A DNA stretch of 64,000 nucleotides from Micromonospora fulviviridis (GCF_014648395.1 NZ_BMRA01000005.1:1-64000), one strand, 5' to 3'. Counted from the first letter of the stretch, positions 43,148 to 52,710 are shown. Notes: generated by a model from the sequence alone, not told the origin. A program made the numbers and translations.

Positions 43148-46100
43148 TCAGTCGTCGTCGCGGATGGTGCCGACGCCGACCGGGTCGGCGAGCCGGAGGC
43201 CCGGCACGCCCGCCACGTACAGCTTGAGCTGCTCGTCCGCCTCGCGCTTCCGGTCACCGCGGACGGTCACCGGGAAGGTCAGCGAGGTCTGGCCGGCGGC
43301 CAGGGTCTTGCAGCCCACGTACGGGTCGTAGTCCGACCCGGCCTGCGCAGTGGTGCCGTAGGTGGTGGCGCAGAGCAGGGCCGGCTCCGAGAGCGGGCGG
43401 GAGACGGTCACCGTGAACGTCATGGTGCTGTCGCCCTTGTCGCCCTCGGCCACCGCCGCGTCGGAGACGCTCAGCGACGCGCGGGAGAGGAACCGGGCCA
43501 CCTGCGGGTCGTGGTCGCTGGCCCCGCGGTCACCCAGGCCCTCGGCGTCGGTGGGGTAGTCGGCGTTGATGTGCGCCGTGCGTACCTGCACCAGGTCCTC
43601 GTGCAGCGGGTCGTTGACGAAGAGGTTGTCCAGCGTCTGCGCCTGGCCGTCGTAGGTGTACGAGTACGCCGCCGCCGGCACATCCGCCACCAGGTCGTCC
43701 CACAGGTTGTGCAGGCCGGCCTGGTACAGCGGGGCGAGCTGGTCCGACGGCGTCGGGTTCGCCGCCGTGGCGATCGGGTCGTCCGGACGCGGGAAGACGT
43801 TCAGGTCACCGCCGTAGATCACCCGCGCGTTCGGGTCGGCCGCCTCGACGGCCTGCACCAGCGCCGCCCCGTACGCGGCCTGCTCCCGCCGCTGCCCGAC
43901 CCGGCTGTCCGGCCCGGACGAGAAGTGGTTGGTGGCCGCCCAGAGCGTGAAGTGCTCGGTCGAGCCGGGCGCCGCCGCCACGGTGAACCTGGCCAGCTGG
44001 ACGGCCCGGGTGTAGACGTTGCTGCCGTCCACCCCGGTCGAGCGGTCCACGTCGGCCGGCAGCACGGCGTTGAACCCCTTCGGGTTCTGCACGTCCGCGT
44101 TCGACGGCAGGGCCGCCGAGCGGTACTGCACGGTCGGCGCCGAGCCCAGCAGCGGGTCGCCGGCGCTCGCCTCGGCCAGCGTCAGCCGGTCGGTGCGGTA
44201 GAGGAACGCCGAGGCGATGCCCCGGGCGTCCGCGCCGGTCCGGTCGTACGCCGCCGCGTAGGCGGGGCCGCCGTTGGCCGCGATGGCCAGCGCCAGCTCC
44301 TGGACCGTGTCCGGCGCGCCGTCGGCGTTGTTCGTGTCGCCGCAGACCAGCTTGCCGTCGGTCACCGCGCAGATGTCCTGGTCCTCGGCCTCCTGCACGA
44401 GCAGCAGGTCCGGGCTGTGCAGGGCACCGATGATCTGCCGGGCCTGTACACCCAGCTTCTCGGTGTACGCCGCCTCGCTGGCCGGCACGTAGTCGAACGG
44501 CGGGCTGACCCCGGGGCAACCCGAGTTGCCGGCGAAGTCGCAGCCGTCGAACGGGTCGTCCCGGTAGTCGTACAGGTTCTCGACGTTGTAGGTGGCGACC
44601 GCGACCTCGCTGCCCCGGTCGGCCGGCTGCGGCGGGTTGTTCTCCGCCGGGTCCGCGCCGCCGGTCAGGGTGAGCTGCTCGGGCTGCACGCTGTACTTGC
44701 TGAACGCGTACGAGATGGCGCCGTAGGCGTCCTCGGTCAGCGTGTCGTAGGTGCGGGCCTCGGGCAGCAGCGCGGTCGAGTCCCCGGCGGTCGCCTTCAC
44801 GCCGCCGGCGCCCAGCAGGATCCGCTGGTTGTTGCCGTTGTCGAAGAGCGTGCCCGGGATGTCGTCCAGCGGGTGCGCGTCCCGGAACACCCGGCGGGCG
44901 TACGGGTCGGACCGCTTCATGATCGGGTCCTCGCGGTCCAGCACGTAGACCTCCGAGTCCAGGGTGGACGCGAAGATGTGCCGCGGGGCGGAGACCCCGC
45001 TGCCGGAGCGGACCCGCATCCGCTCGCCCTCGTGCCGCTCCCAGAACAGGCCGGCGGCGGCCGCGTCGGCCGGGGGCCGGGCGTCGTCCACGCGGACGGA
45101 GGTGTCCACGTCCAGCCCGGAGTCGAGCTTGCGCACCAGGGAGGCGCTGGAGAGCTGGGTCTGGTTGAAGTACTCGGAGACCCGGCCGCGCAGCACCACC
45201 TCGTCGCCGACGGTCGGTGCGTAGCCGCCGATCAGCGTGGTGAACGAGCCCATGAAGACGAAGATGCCGTCCGAGGTGAGCGGGTCGCCGTCCTCGGCGC
45301 CGGTGCGGCTCTGCAGGTAGAAGCCCCACTGGTCGGCCCCCGCGGAGGTGCGGGTCAGCGACTTCTGGGTGATCACACCCCGCACGTCGTAGAGCGTGGA
45401 GCTGGTGCCGTTGCCGCTGGCCGGGGCGAGCGGCGACCGGTCAGTGCGGCCGTTCTCGTCATCACCGGTGCGGCCCTGCACCTCGCCGACCGACAGCACG
45501 GCGGTGGCCTGCACGGTCAGCGTGCAGGTCGCGGTGCCGCCCTCGGCGTCGGTCGAGGTCACGGTGACCGAGTAGGCGCCGGCCGGGAGGCCGGTGGCGG
45601 TCAGCGTGGCGGTCGCCGTGCCGCCGGCCGCGGTGGCCGGGGTGAACGCGGTACGGCTGATCGAGCCGCTCGCCGGCGCCGGGTTGACCGCGGTGACCGC
45701 GAGGTCGGTGACGGTGTCGTCGGCGTCGGTGGCGGTGACCTCGCGGGTCGCGGTGGCGCCGGCCTCCAGCGTCAGCGTGCCGCCGCAGGTCAGCGTCGGC
45801 GCCTGGTCGACCGGGCCGCCGCCGTCGATGCTGTGACTGCCCAGCCCGTCGAAGGTGTCGCTGGCGAAGCCCGCCCACTGGATGGCCGGGTCGAACGGGT
45901 CGGTCGGCTCGGTGTCGCCGGCGCTCACCGAGGGCAGCCGCCGCAGGGTGTTGTCCGCGGTGCTGGTGAGCCCGGTGCCCCACTCGGAGCCGGGATCGAC
46001 GCCGACCTGGCCGATCGAGTCGACCACGGTCGTGCCCTTGCGCAGCACGATCGCGTCGTCGCCGTTGTAGAGCGAGCCGCCGTACGTCTGGTCGGCCTGA

Positions 46101-46420
46101 GCGAGGATCGTGGGCGCGGCCGTCGACGCGGCGAAGACGAAGGCGTCACCGGCGGCGACCGTGCCGGTCAGCGGCACGTTGGTCGAGGTGGTGGCGCCGT
46201 TGAAGTAGAGCTGGAGCTGGTAGCCGGAGGCCGCCAGGTCGATCGGGGCGCCGGTGCCGTTGTAGAGCTCGACGGCCTTGTTGTTGGACGAGCCCTCTAC
46301 GTACTCGGAGATGAACAGGTCGGTGGGCGCGGCGCTGGCCGCGGGGGGTGCGATCCCGATGGCCGTGACGGAGACGGCGGCGGTGGTCGCGAGCGCGGCG
46401 AGGGTGCGGCGCGGGCGCAT
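43148..46420 (-). CDS. Secreted ExeM/NucH-type extracellular endonuclease
   Basis: A 1090-residue exported protein: signal peptide 1-30 (PPAASAA), lamin-tail domain (LFISEYVEGSSNNKAVELYN, to about 200), a cadherin/Ig-like stretch (200-310), an OB-fold region (about 345-470), an endonuclease/exonuclease/phosphatase domain (about 607-975: VATYNVENLYDY, VQEAED, YGGDLNVF, GASDHDPQVARF) and a C-terminal Calx-β domain (978-1090). All key catalytic residues of the DNase I-like fold are visible. It probably degrades extracellular DNA for nutrients or phosphate. GGAGG lies 5 bp before the ATG. No LPXTG or anchor is seen. Confidence 0.92.
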   Translation of the reverse strand: MRPRRTLAALATTAAVSVTAIGIAPPAASAAPTDLFISEYVEGSSNNKAVELYNGTGAPIDLAASGYQLQLYFNGATTSTNVPLTGTVAAGDAFVFAASTAAPTILAQADQTYGGSLYNGDDAIVLRKGTTVVDSIGQVGVDPGSEWGTGLTSTADNTLRRLPSVSAGDTEPTDPFDPAIQWAGFASDTFDGLGSHSIDGGGPVDQAPTLTCGGTLTLEAGATATREVTATDADDTVTDLAVTAVNPAPASGSISRTAFTPATAAGGTATATLTATGLPAGAYSVTVTSTDAEGGTATCTLTVQATAVLSVGEVQGRTGDDENGRTDRSPLAPASGNGTSSTLYDVRGVITQKSLTRTSAGADQWGFYLQSRTGAEDGDPLTSDGIFVFMGSFTTLIGGYAPTVGDEVVLRGRVSEYFNQTQLSSASLVRKLDSGLDVDTSVRVDDARPPADAAAAGLFWERHEGERMRVRSGSGVSAPRHIFASTLDSEVYVLDREDPIMKRSDPYARRVFRDAHPLDDIPGTLFDNGNNQRILLGAGGVKATAGDSTALLPEARTYDTLTEDAYGAISYAFSKYSVQPEQLTLTGGADPAENNPPQPADRGSEVAVATYNVENLYDYRDDPFDGCDFAGNSGCPGVSPPFDYVPASEAAYTEKLGVQARQIIGALHSPDLLLVQEAEDQDICAVTDGKLVCGDTNNADGAPDTVQELALAIAANGGPAYAAAYDRTGADARGIASAFLYRTDRLTLAEASAGDPLLGSAPTVQYRSAALPSNADVQNPKGFNAVLPADVDRSTGVDGSNVYTRAVQLARFTVAAAPGSTEHFTLWAATNHFSSGPDSRVGQRREQAAYGAALVQAVEAADPNARVIYGGDLNVFPRPDDPIATAANPTPSDQLAPLYQAGLHNLWDDLVADVPAAAYSYTYDGQAQTLDNLFVNDPLHEDLVQVRTAHINADYPTDAEGLGDRGASDHDPQVARFLSRASLSVSDAAVAEGDKGDSTMTFTVTVSRPLSEPALLCATTYGTTAQAGSDYDPYVGCKTLAAGQTSLTFPVTVRGDRKREADEQLKLYVAGVPGLRLADPVGVGTIRDDD

Positions 46421-46448
46421 GAAGCCTCCACGATGGGTGGACAGGAAC

Positions 46449-46460
46449 TAACGCACGTTA
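46449..46460. promoter_or_regulatory. Palindrome upstream of the nuclease gene
   Basis: TAACG-CA-CGTTA, a perfect 5-bp inverted repeat 29 bp upstream of the nuclease ATG. It could be an operator or part of the promoter; no regulator is encoded nearby. Confidence 0.35.
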
Positions 46461-46514
46461 AGTGCCGTTACGGTCCGCCGTCCATCCCCCGGGCAGCCGT
46501 TTGGTGAATATCCG

Positions 46515-47534
46515 TCAGCGTGGGCTGTCGAGCCGGTGCACCAGCTCGGCCACGTCCACGCTGTATTCGCACCAGTCCCGGTCGGGGCGGTAGCCCAGCT
46601 CCGCGTTGACCTTCAGCATCGCCTCGTTGGCCTGCGCGTTCCAGGTCTGCACCTCGGCCAGCTCGGGCTCCGCGGACCGCAGCTCCAGCAGCATCCGGGC
46701 CTTGATGGCCCGGTCGATGCCGTAGCCCCGGTGGTCGCGGACCACGATGGTGTCGTACTGGTCGGCCCGGGTCGGGTGCTGCGCCGGCACCACCACCTCG
46801 GTCAGCCCGGCCACCTCGCCGGTCTGTTCGTGCAGGGCCAGCACGATGTAGGGCTTCATGCCCCGCCGGTGCAGCGTGTCGAGGCTCTCCCGCAGCCGCT
46901 GCGGGTCATAGGAGCTGGGCCGCAGCTCGCCGTCGTCCACGTCCCGCACCTCGGCCTTGGCCCGCGCGTACGCCTCGATCAGGTCGTCCGGCGGCCCGCC
47001 CGGGCAGAACTCGACGTGGTAGCCGGCACCCACCTCGGTGGCCATCTCGGCCAGCGCCGGCCACTCCACCGCGCCCAGGTCGAGCACGCTGCGGGTCTCG
47101 ACGTATTCCTTCGTGAAGCCGAGCGCCTCGTAGAACGCCACGGCCGGGGTGTCGCCGACCACCTCCACACCGATCGACTGGAAGCCCTCGTCCCAGACCC
47201 GGCGGGCGGCCACCCGGACCAGCTCACGGCCGAGCCCGCTGCGCCGCAGTGTCGGGTGCACCAGCACCTCCAGCACACCGATGCCGCCGAGGAGCAGCAC
47301 GTTGACGTGACCGAGCATCCGCCCGGGGGTGCCGTCGGCGGCGGGGTCGGCCTCGGCGACCCAGGAGATCCGGCGCTCGCCCGGCATCACCTCGGAGAGG
47401 TATTCCCGCAGGGAGCTCTCCCGCCAGGGCGGATCCTGCGGCAGGTCGGCCGCCAGCACCGCGTTGAGCGTGTCCAGCAGCGACGCGATCTCGGCGGACG
47501 ACGCGGTCCGAGGGTCCCACTCGCGCACCATCAC
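46515..47534 (-). CDS. Tandem GNAT-domain N-acetyltransferase
   Basis: A 339-residue protein with two GNAT folds. The first (about 1-170) contains the acetyl-CoA loop HPTLRRSGLGRELVR, and the second (about 180-335) has DHRGYGIDRAIKARML and WNAQANEAMLKVNAELGYRP. The same layout is found in mycothiol synthase-like and other actinobacterial tandem acetyltransferases, but the substrate is unknown. GTG 47534 is the listed start; an ATG is the next codon. Confidence 0.87.
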   Translation of the reverse strand: MMVREWDPRTASSAEIASLLDTLNAVLAADLPQDPPWRESSLREYLSEVMPGERRISWVAEADPAADGTPGRMLGHVNVLLLGGIGVLEVLVHPTLRRSGLGRELVRVAARRVWDEGFQSIGVEVVGDTPAVAFYEALGFTKEYVETRSVLDLGAVEWPALAEMATEVGAGYHVEFCPGGPPDDLIEAYARAKAEVRDVDDGELRPSSYDPQRLRESLDTLHRRGMKPYIVLALHEQTGEVAGLTEVVVPAQHPTRADQYDTIVVRDHRGYGIDRAIKARMLLELRSAEPELAEVQTWNAQANEAMLKVNAELGYRPDRDWCEYSVDVAELVHRLDSPR

Positions 47535-47603
47535 CCGTCTAGCTTGCCGTCAACGGCTGCCCGGGGGAAGGGTCCAGTCCGTGAATGTACGCGACCGGTC
47601 ACG

Positions 47604-48887
47604 TCACGTACCGCTCAGCCGTCCGTATTCGTCGGCCTTGTCGAAGACGTCCTGGGCGTAGCGGCGTACATCGTTGTAGGACAGGATGGCGCCCCACCAG
47701 TCGCCCGGGATGGTCATGTTCCGGCCGCCCTTGCACAGGTAGCGGCCGGCGGCGAGGGCCGCGTCGTCGATGTCGTGCGGGTTCTTGACGCCGTCGTTGT
47801 CGGCGTCCGCGCCGATCTCCTGCCAGGTGCTCGGGATGAACTGCATGGGGCCGAGCGCCTTGTCGTAGACCCGGTCGTGGTCGAGCTGCCCCTGGTCGGT
47901 GTCGAGGATCCGGGAGCGGCCACCCTGCCCGTCCAGCGGGGCGCCGAGGATCTCCGGCGCGGCCACACCGTCGGGTCGGAGGGTGGCGTCGTCGAACGAA
48001 CCGTGCGCGGACTCGACGTAGCCGATCGCGGCCAGCGTGGTCCAGCTCAGCTGGCAGCTCCGCTGCGTCTGGGCGAGCACCAGCTCGGCGTAGCCGTACG
48101 CCTGCAGTGCGACCGGCGGGATGCGGGTGGTCGCGCTGACCCGCTGCGCCCAGTCGGCCAGCGCGTCGGCCGGCCGGCCGGGGACCGCCGGGCCGACCAC
48201 CGGACCGGTCGGCGTGCCTCCGGGGGTGGCCGTGCCGGTCGGGCCGAGCGTGCCGGGGAATCCGGTCGCGCCGGGCCCCACCGGCACGCCGGTCGCCCCG
48301 GGGACCACGCCGGCCTGGGGTACGCCCTGCACCGGGGCGTTCGTGGTGGCGTCGACGGCCACCGGCTGCGGCTTGCGGACCGCCGCGGGCACCAGCAGCG
48401 CGCCGGCCGTGGCGGTGGCCGCCACCAGGACGAGCAGGAAGAGAGCGGGCAGCGTGGTGCGCCCGCTCGGACGGCGCGACCAGGCGCGGGTGGCCCGGGC
48501 CGCGCCGACGGCGAGCTGCCTCGGCGGCGGCACCCGGCCCGCGTGCGCGAACGGCATCCGCCGACGTCGACCGCCTGCCGGTGCGGCCTCCGCAGCAACC
48601 GGCTCCGCTTCCGGGGCGATTGGCTTGGCCTTCAGCTCGGCCGACTCCGCCTCCGGAGCGAGCGGCTTGGCCTTCGGCTCGGCCGGCTCCGACTTCGGCT
48701 CGACCCGCTTGGCCGCCGGGTCGACGGGCGCCGTCTTCGGGTCCGCCTTGCTGTCGGCGGCCGGGTCGGGTGCCGGGTTGCTGCGAGGGCGGGGGACGGG
48801 GCCGGCGCCGCCGTCGGGCGCGGCCGGTCGCAGGGGCCGAACCGTCGATCGCTGCTCGCCGTCCACCACCCGTCGAGTATCACCCAT
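47604..48887 (-). CDS. Membrane-anchored lytic murein transglycosylase (SLT_2/MltB-like)
   Basis: A 427-residue cell-wall enzyme. Residues 1-140 are charged and Pro/Ala/Lys/Glu-rich (EPKSEPAEPKAKPLAPEAES), a TM helix follows (about 145-168: LPALFLLVLVAATATAGALL), then a Gly/Pro/Thr linker and the catalytic domain from about 255. The catalytic Glu is in LAAIGYVESAHGSF, and KALGPMQFIPSTWQEIGAD, NPHDIDDAALAAGRYLC and ILSYNDVRRYAQDVF complete the fold. It cleaves peptidoglycan outside the membrane. Divergent from the FmdB gene with only 38 bp between starts. Confidence 0.92.
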   Translation of the reverse strand: MGDTRRVVDGEQRSTVRPLRPAAPDGGAGPVPRPRSNPAPDPAADSKADPKTAPVDPAAKRVEPKSEPAEPKAKPLAPEAESAELKAKPIAPEAEPVAAEAAPAGGRRRRMPFAHAGRVPPPRQLAVGAARATRAWSRRPSGRTTLPALFLLVLVAATATAGALLVPAAVRKPQPVAVDATTNAPVQGVPQAGVVPGATGVPVGPGATGFPGTLGPTGTATPGGTPTGPVVGPAVPGRPADALADWAQRVSATTRIPPVALQAYGYAELVLAQTQRSCQLSWTTLAAIGYVESAHGSFDDATLRPDGVAAPEILGAPLDGQGGRSRILDTDQGQLDHDRVYDKALGPMQFIPSTWQEIGADADNDGVKNPHDIDDAALAAGRYLCKGGRNMTIPGDWWGAILSYNDVRRYAQDVFDKADEYGRLSGT

Positions 48888-48913
48888 GGCTGTCGAGTCG
48901 TCAGGTCCGGTCG

Positions 48914-48919
48914 TACGCT
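48914..48919 (+). promoter_or_regulatory. -10 box for leaderless FmdB gene
   Basis: TACGCT, six bases before ATG 48926, inside the 38-bp divergent gap. Confidence 0.65.
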
Positions 48920-48925
48920 GATGGC

Positions 48926-49147
48926 ATGCCCCGCTACGAGTTCCGCTGCCGCGCCTGCGGCGACACCTTCGAGGTCAACCGCCCGATGGCCGAGGCCGCT
49001 CAGCCGGCCTCCTGCCCGCAGGGACACGCCGACACGGTGAAGCTGCTGTCCACCGTGGCGGTCACCGGCCGGGGCGGCTCCGGGCCGGTCGGCGGGGCGT
49101 CGGCCCCGGCCGGCGGCGGCTGCTGCGGTGGCGCCTGCGGCTGCTGA
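48926..49147 (+). CDS. FmdB family zinc-ribbon protein
   Basis: A 73-residue protein starting MPRYEFRCRACGDTFEV, with CRAC and CPQG as the two knuckles of a zinc ribbon (the last ligand may be His in GHAD). The C-terminus is Gly-rich and ends GGGCCGGACGC, a second cysteine cluster. FmdB-like proteins are putative regulators; the role is unknown. Leaderless start. Confidence 0.88.
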   Translation: MPRYEFRCRACGDTFEVNRPMAEAAQPASCPQGHADTVKLLSTVAVTGRGGSGPVGGASAPAGGGCCGGACGC

Positions 49148-49303
49148 CGGCCCGCCCACCCTCGGCCCGCCGGTCGATCCGGCCTGCCGCCCGTGTGATC
49201 CTTTGGCACCTTGAGTCGGAATCTGCCCGGCCGTTCTCACGATGCGTGACCGCGTGACCATAGGGCAGCATGAAGCCGACGTCACGGGGCGGAGGTTCCA
49301 CGC

Positions 49304-52102
49304 ATGTCGCCACGGATCGACCTCCCGAGCGGATGGGTGACCTTCGTCTTCACCGACATCGAGGGCTCCACGCGCCTGGCCCAGCTGCTCGGTCCGGGCT
49401 ACCGCCCGGTGCTGCGGGAACACCGCCGGCTGCTGCGCCACACGCTGGCCGGCACCGATGGGGCGGAACTGCTGACCGAGGGCGACTCGTTCTTCCTCGC
49501 CTTCCCGGACGCGGCCACGGCGGTGCATGCCTGCCTCACCGCGCAACGCGCGCTGGCCGGCCACGACTGGCCCACCCCGGAGGCCGCGCCCCGGGTCCGG
49601 ATGGGCCTGCACACCGGCTACGCCGAACCCCGCGACGGCGAGTACGCCAGCCCCGAGGTCCACCGCGCGGCCCGGGTGGCCGCCGCCGCCCACGGTGGAC
49701 AGGTGCTCTGCTCGGCCGCGACCGCCCGGCACGCCGACCCCCTGCCCGACGGGGCGTCCCTGTTGGACCTCGGGCTGCACCGGCTGCGGGGCTTCGACGA
49801 CCGGGAGCGGTTGTTCCAGCTCGTCGCGCCCGGCCTGGAGCGGAGCTTCCCGCGGCCGCGTACCGCCGACGCGGCTGCGCACAACCTGCCCACCCAGGTC
49901 ACCTCGTTCGTCGGCCGGGAGGCCGAGCGGGCCGAGCTGCGGCGGCTGGTCGAGACGTACCGGCTGGTGACCGTGCTGGGCGCGGGCGGGGCCGGCAAGA
50001 CCCGGCTGGCGGTGGAACTGGCCTCCGGGATCGTCGAGGCGTACCCGGACGGGGTGTGGTTCGTCGACGTCGCCGCGGTGACCGATCCGGGGCTGGTCGC
50101 GTTCGAGATCGCCGCCGTGCTCGGGCTCCGCCCGGAGCCCGGCCGTCCCATGGTGGACACCCTCGTCGAGTACGCGGCGGCCCGGCGGATGCTGGTCGTG
50201 CTGGACACCTGCGACGCCCAGCCGGCCGCCTCGGCCGAGGTGATCTCCCGGCTGCTGGCCGGTGGCCGGGGCGTGCGGGTGCTGGCCACCAGCCGGGAGT
50301 CGTTCGGCGTGCCCGGCGAGGTGGTGTGGCGGATCCCGCCGCTCTCGGTGGACCCGGGCCCGGACGGCCGGGCGAGCGACGCGGTGGCCCTGCTGCTGGA
50401 CCGCACCACGGCGGCCCGTGGCGGCCGGGCGCCGGGCCCCGCCGAGCAGGCCGACCTGCGCCGGGTGGTGCGCCGGCTGGACGGTCTGCCGCTCGCCATC
50501 GAGCTGGCCGCCGCGCGGTTGCGGGTGCTCTCGGCCGGGCAGCTCGCCGAGCGTCTCGACGACATGCTGGGCACCCTGGACGCCGGGCGGGAGGAGCTGG
50601 AGCCGGCCCCGGTGGAGGCCGGCTGGACCGGCAACCAGCAGGACACCGTCGACCTGGTGGCCGCCGCGACCGGGGCCGCCCCGGCCACCCCGGCGAGCCG
50701 GGCGGTGCAGCGCTCGGCGAACGAGCGGCACCTGACCATGCAGGCCACGGTCACCTGGTCGTACCGGACGCTGGGGGCGCGCTCGGCCCGGCTGCTGCGC
50801 TGGCTGGCCGTCTTCGCGGGTCCGGTGGACCTGCCGACCGTGCAGTGGCTGCTCGACGACGACCCGCTCGACCCGCTGTCGGTGCTGGTGGACAAGTCGA
50901 TGGTGCTGGCCGAGCCGCACGCCTCGGGCAGCACCTACCGGATGCTGGACCCGATCCGGGCGTACGCGGCCCGGCGGCTCATCGAGGCCGGCGAGGAGCA
51001 GACCGCCCGGGACCGGCACGTCGCCTGGTCCCGGCACGCCCTGGACCGCGCCCACCTGGGCCCGGACGGCCGGCCGGTCACCCTCTCCCTGTACGCGCTC
51101 GACCCGCTCGCCGTGGAGTTGCGGGCCGCGCTGCGCTGGTGCGCCACCGGCGGGAGCGCCCGATCCGGGCTGCGGCTGGCCGGCGGGCTGGACCAGTGGT
51201 GGCGGGAGCGCGGGCTGGCCCGGGAGGGGCGGCTCTGGCTGTTCCGGCTCTACGGCCGGATCGCCGAAACCGGGGAGCCGATCCCGGAGGCCGAGCTGGC
51301 GGCGGCGTACCACATGCACTCGCTGCACGCCGGTGCGGACGGCGAGTTCGCCGAGGAGCTGCGCTACTCGCAGCGGGCCGAGGCGGCCGCCCGGCAGGCC
51401 GGCGACCTGGGGCTGCTGGCCCGGGTGCTCGCGGGACGGGCCGCGCCGCTTGTCGACATGGGACAGTTCGTCGAGGCGGAACGGGTCTGCCGGGAGGTCA
51501 TCGACTGGGCGTACGCCCAGGACGTGGTCTCCGACGCGCTGCTCGCCGTCTACAACCTCGCCGAGCTGCTCTGGCGGCGGGGCGCGCTGGACGAGGCGGC
51601 CGAGGTGCTCGGCGCGGCCCGCCCGGTGGAGGCGGCCCGCCCGGTCGAGCGGGGTCGCCGCTCGGTGGACATGCTGCTCGGCCTGGTGGCGCTGGCCCGG
51701 GGCGATCTGGTCGCCGCGCACGAGCACCTGCTGGTGGCACTCCGGTCCCGGATGAGCCACGGCTACCTGGGCCGGGCCTGCGACACGTTGAACGCGATCG
51801 CGGTGCGCTGCGCGCTGGGCGGGGAGCCGGTGAGCGCCGCCCGGCTCTTCGGCGCGGCCCAGGCCACCCGGGCCAGCCTGCGCGCCACGCCGGGCATCTA
51901 CGGCCCGTACTGGCTGGCCCGCCAGGCGGAACTGCGGCGCACCCTCGGCGACGCCGCGTTCGACGCCGCCTACGCCACCGGCGCCGCCCTCCGTCTGGAG
52001 GAGGCCGCCGCCCTGGCCCTCGACCTGGAACACCCCGACCTGACGACGCCCGACTCCCCGCGCTTCACGGCCCCCGCCCCGCGCCGCTCCACGGCGAGTT
52101 GA
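49304..52102 (+). CDS. Class III cyclase-domain / NB-ARC ATPase / TPR signalling protein
   Basis: A 932-residue STAND-type protein. N-terminus (10-170): a class III nucleotidyl cyclase domain with FTDIEGST (metal Asp18) and Asp61 in TEGDSFFLAF; the adenine-selecting Lys is absent, and the transition-state Asn is His120 in EVHRAARV, so activity is doubtful. Next comes an NB-ARC ATPase (about 190-500: SFVGREAE, GAGGAGKTR, MLVVLDTC, LATSRE, GLPLAIELAA), then helical/TPR repeats to the end. Related mycobacterial proteins also carry a LuxR HTH, which is missing here. GGAGG lies 8 bp before the ATG. Confidence 0.88.
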   Translation: MSPRIDLPSGWVTFVFTDIEGSTRLAQLLGPGYRPVLREHRRLLRHTLAGTDGAELLTEGDSFFLAFPDAATAVHACLTAQRALAGHDWPTPEAAPRVRMGLHTGYAEPRDGEYASPEVHRAARVAAAAHGGQVLCSAATARHADPLPDGASLLDLGLHRLRGFDDRERLFQLVAPGLERSFPRPRTADAAAHNLPTQVTSFVGREAERAELRRLVETYRLVTVLGAGGAGKTRLAVELASGIVEAYPDGVWFVDVAAVTDPGLVAFEIAAVLGLRPEPGRPMVDTLVEYAAARRMLVVLDTCDAQPAASAEVISRLLAGGRGVRVLATSRESFGVPGEVVWRIPPLSVDPGPDGRASDAVALLLDRTTAARGGRAPGPAEQADLRRVVRRLDGLPLAIELAAARLRVLSAGQLAERLDDMLGTLDAGREELEPAPVEAGWTGNQQDTVDLVAAATGAAPATPASRAVQRSANERHLTMQATVTWSYRTLGARSARLLRWLAVFAGPVDLPTVQWLLDDDPLDPLSVLVDKSMVLAEPHASGSTYRMLDPIRAYAARRLIEAGEEQTARDRHVAWSRHALDRAHLGPDGRPVTLSLYALDPLAVELRAALRWCATGGSARSGLRLAGGLDQWWRERGLAREGRLWLFRLYGRIAETGEPIPEAELAAAYHMHSLHAGADGEFAEELRYSQRAEAAARQAGDLGLLARVLAGRAAPLVDMGQFVEAERVCREVIDWAYAQDVVSDALLAVYNLAELLWRRGALDEAAEVLGAARPVEAARPVERGRRSVDMLLGLVALARGDLVAAHEHLLVALRSRMSHGYLGRACDTLNAIAVRCALGGEPVSAARLFGAAQATRASLRATPGIYGPYWLARQAELRRTLGDAAFDAAYATGAALRLEEAAALALDLEHPDLTTPDSPRFTAPAPRRSTAS

Positions 52103-52154
52103 CCAAGAGGTTCGCGTCGGGATCCGGGCTTCCGGTGACGCGAACCTCTTGGTC
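52101..52154. terminator. Long perfect hairpin between convergent genes
   Basis: Arms 52101-52118 and 52137-52154 form a perfect 18-bp stem (GACCAAGAGGTTCGCGTC) with an 18-nt loop. It begins inside the stop codon of the cyclase/NB-ARC gene and ends 17 bp from the phospholipase stop, so it serves as a terminator for both strands. Confidence 0.8.
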
Positions 52155-52170
52155 GACGACGAGAAGAGGG

Positions 52171-52710
52171 TCAGCGCAGGGCGGCTTGGCGTTCGGCGTT
52201 GGCCTTCATGCGGGCGGCGCGGTCGATGTCGGCCTGTCGCACCGCGGCGACGGAGCCGAAGGCGCTGACCGCCTGGTAGTAGGTCCAGGCCAGGCTGTAG
52301 CAGGCCGGCCGGACGATGGAGCTGTACGTGGCGCAGACCCGCTTCAGGTCCTCGTAGAAGGCGCTGTCCAGCCGGGACTTGTTGGCCGCGAAGATGCCCA
52401 TCGCCTTGTGGTTGCGGTAGCCGAAGTCGTGCCGGTAGCAGGAGAGGCTGAAGTTGAAGCCGAGCGGGTTGTCCGGGCTCGACGAGCAGTAGTCGGTCGA
52501 CCAGTCGAAGGCGTACTCGGTCCAGGCGGACTTGTTCAGCCGGGCGGAGTTCCAGGCGTTGTAACTGGTGGCGCTGGTCTGGGTCCAGCTGGAGAGCACG
52601 GCGAGCTTCTGCTCGGTGCTCACCGCGGCGGCGGCGGGGGTGGCCACGCCGATGGCGGTGAGCAGGGCGATCGTGCCGGCGGCGAGCAGAGTGGCGAGAC
52701 GTCGGGTCAC
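52171..52710 (-). CDS. Secreted prokaryotic phospholipase A2
   Basis: A 179-residue exported enzyme. The signal peptide (TLLAAGTIALLTAIGVATPAAAA) is followed by a mature domain of about 150 residues with the bacterial PLA2 motif: DYCSSSPDNPLGFNFSLSC, which binds Ca2+, and the catalytic dyad His-Asp in YRHDFGYRN. Four cysteines could form two disulfides. It hydrolyses the sn-2 ester of phospholipids outside the cell. GTG 52710 has GGGGAGG 5 bp upstream. Convergent with the cyclase-domain gene. Confidence 0.92.
   Translation of the reverse strand: MTRRLATLLAAGTIALLTAIGVATPAAAAVSTEQKLAVLSSWTQTSATSYNAWNSARLNKSAWTEYAFDWSTDYCSSSPDNPLGFNFSLSCYRHDFGYRNHKAMGIFAANKSRLDSAFYEDLKRVCATYSSIVRPACYSLAWTYYQAVSAFGSVAAVRQADIDRAARMKANAERQAALR

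Noticed and set aside
46421-46480. PHO box upstream of the nuclease gene
   Set aside because: No two GTTCACC-like 11-nt repeats in register were found, only scattered partial matches.
48632-52033. A 1133-codon open frame antisense to the cyclase/NB-ARC gene
   Set aside because: Same codon-bias effect. It also overlaps the lytic transglycosylase and FmdB genes and has no recognisable domain.
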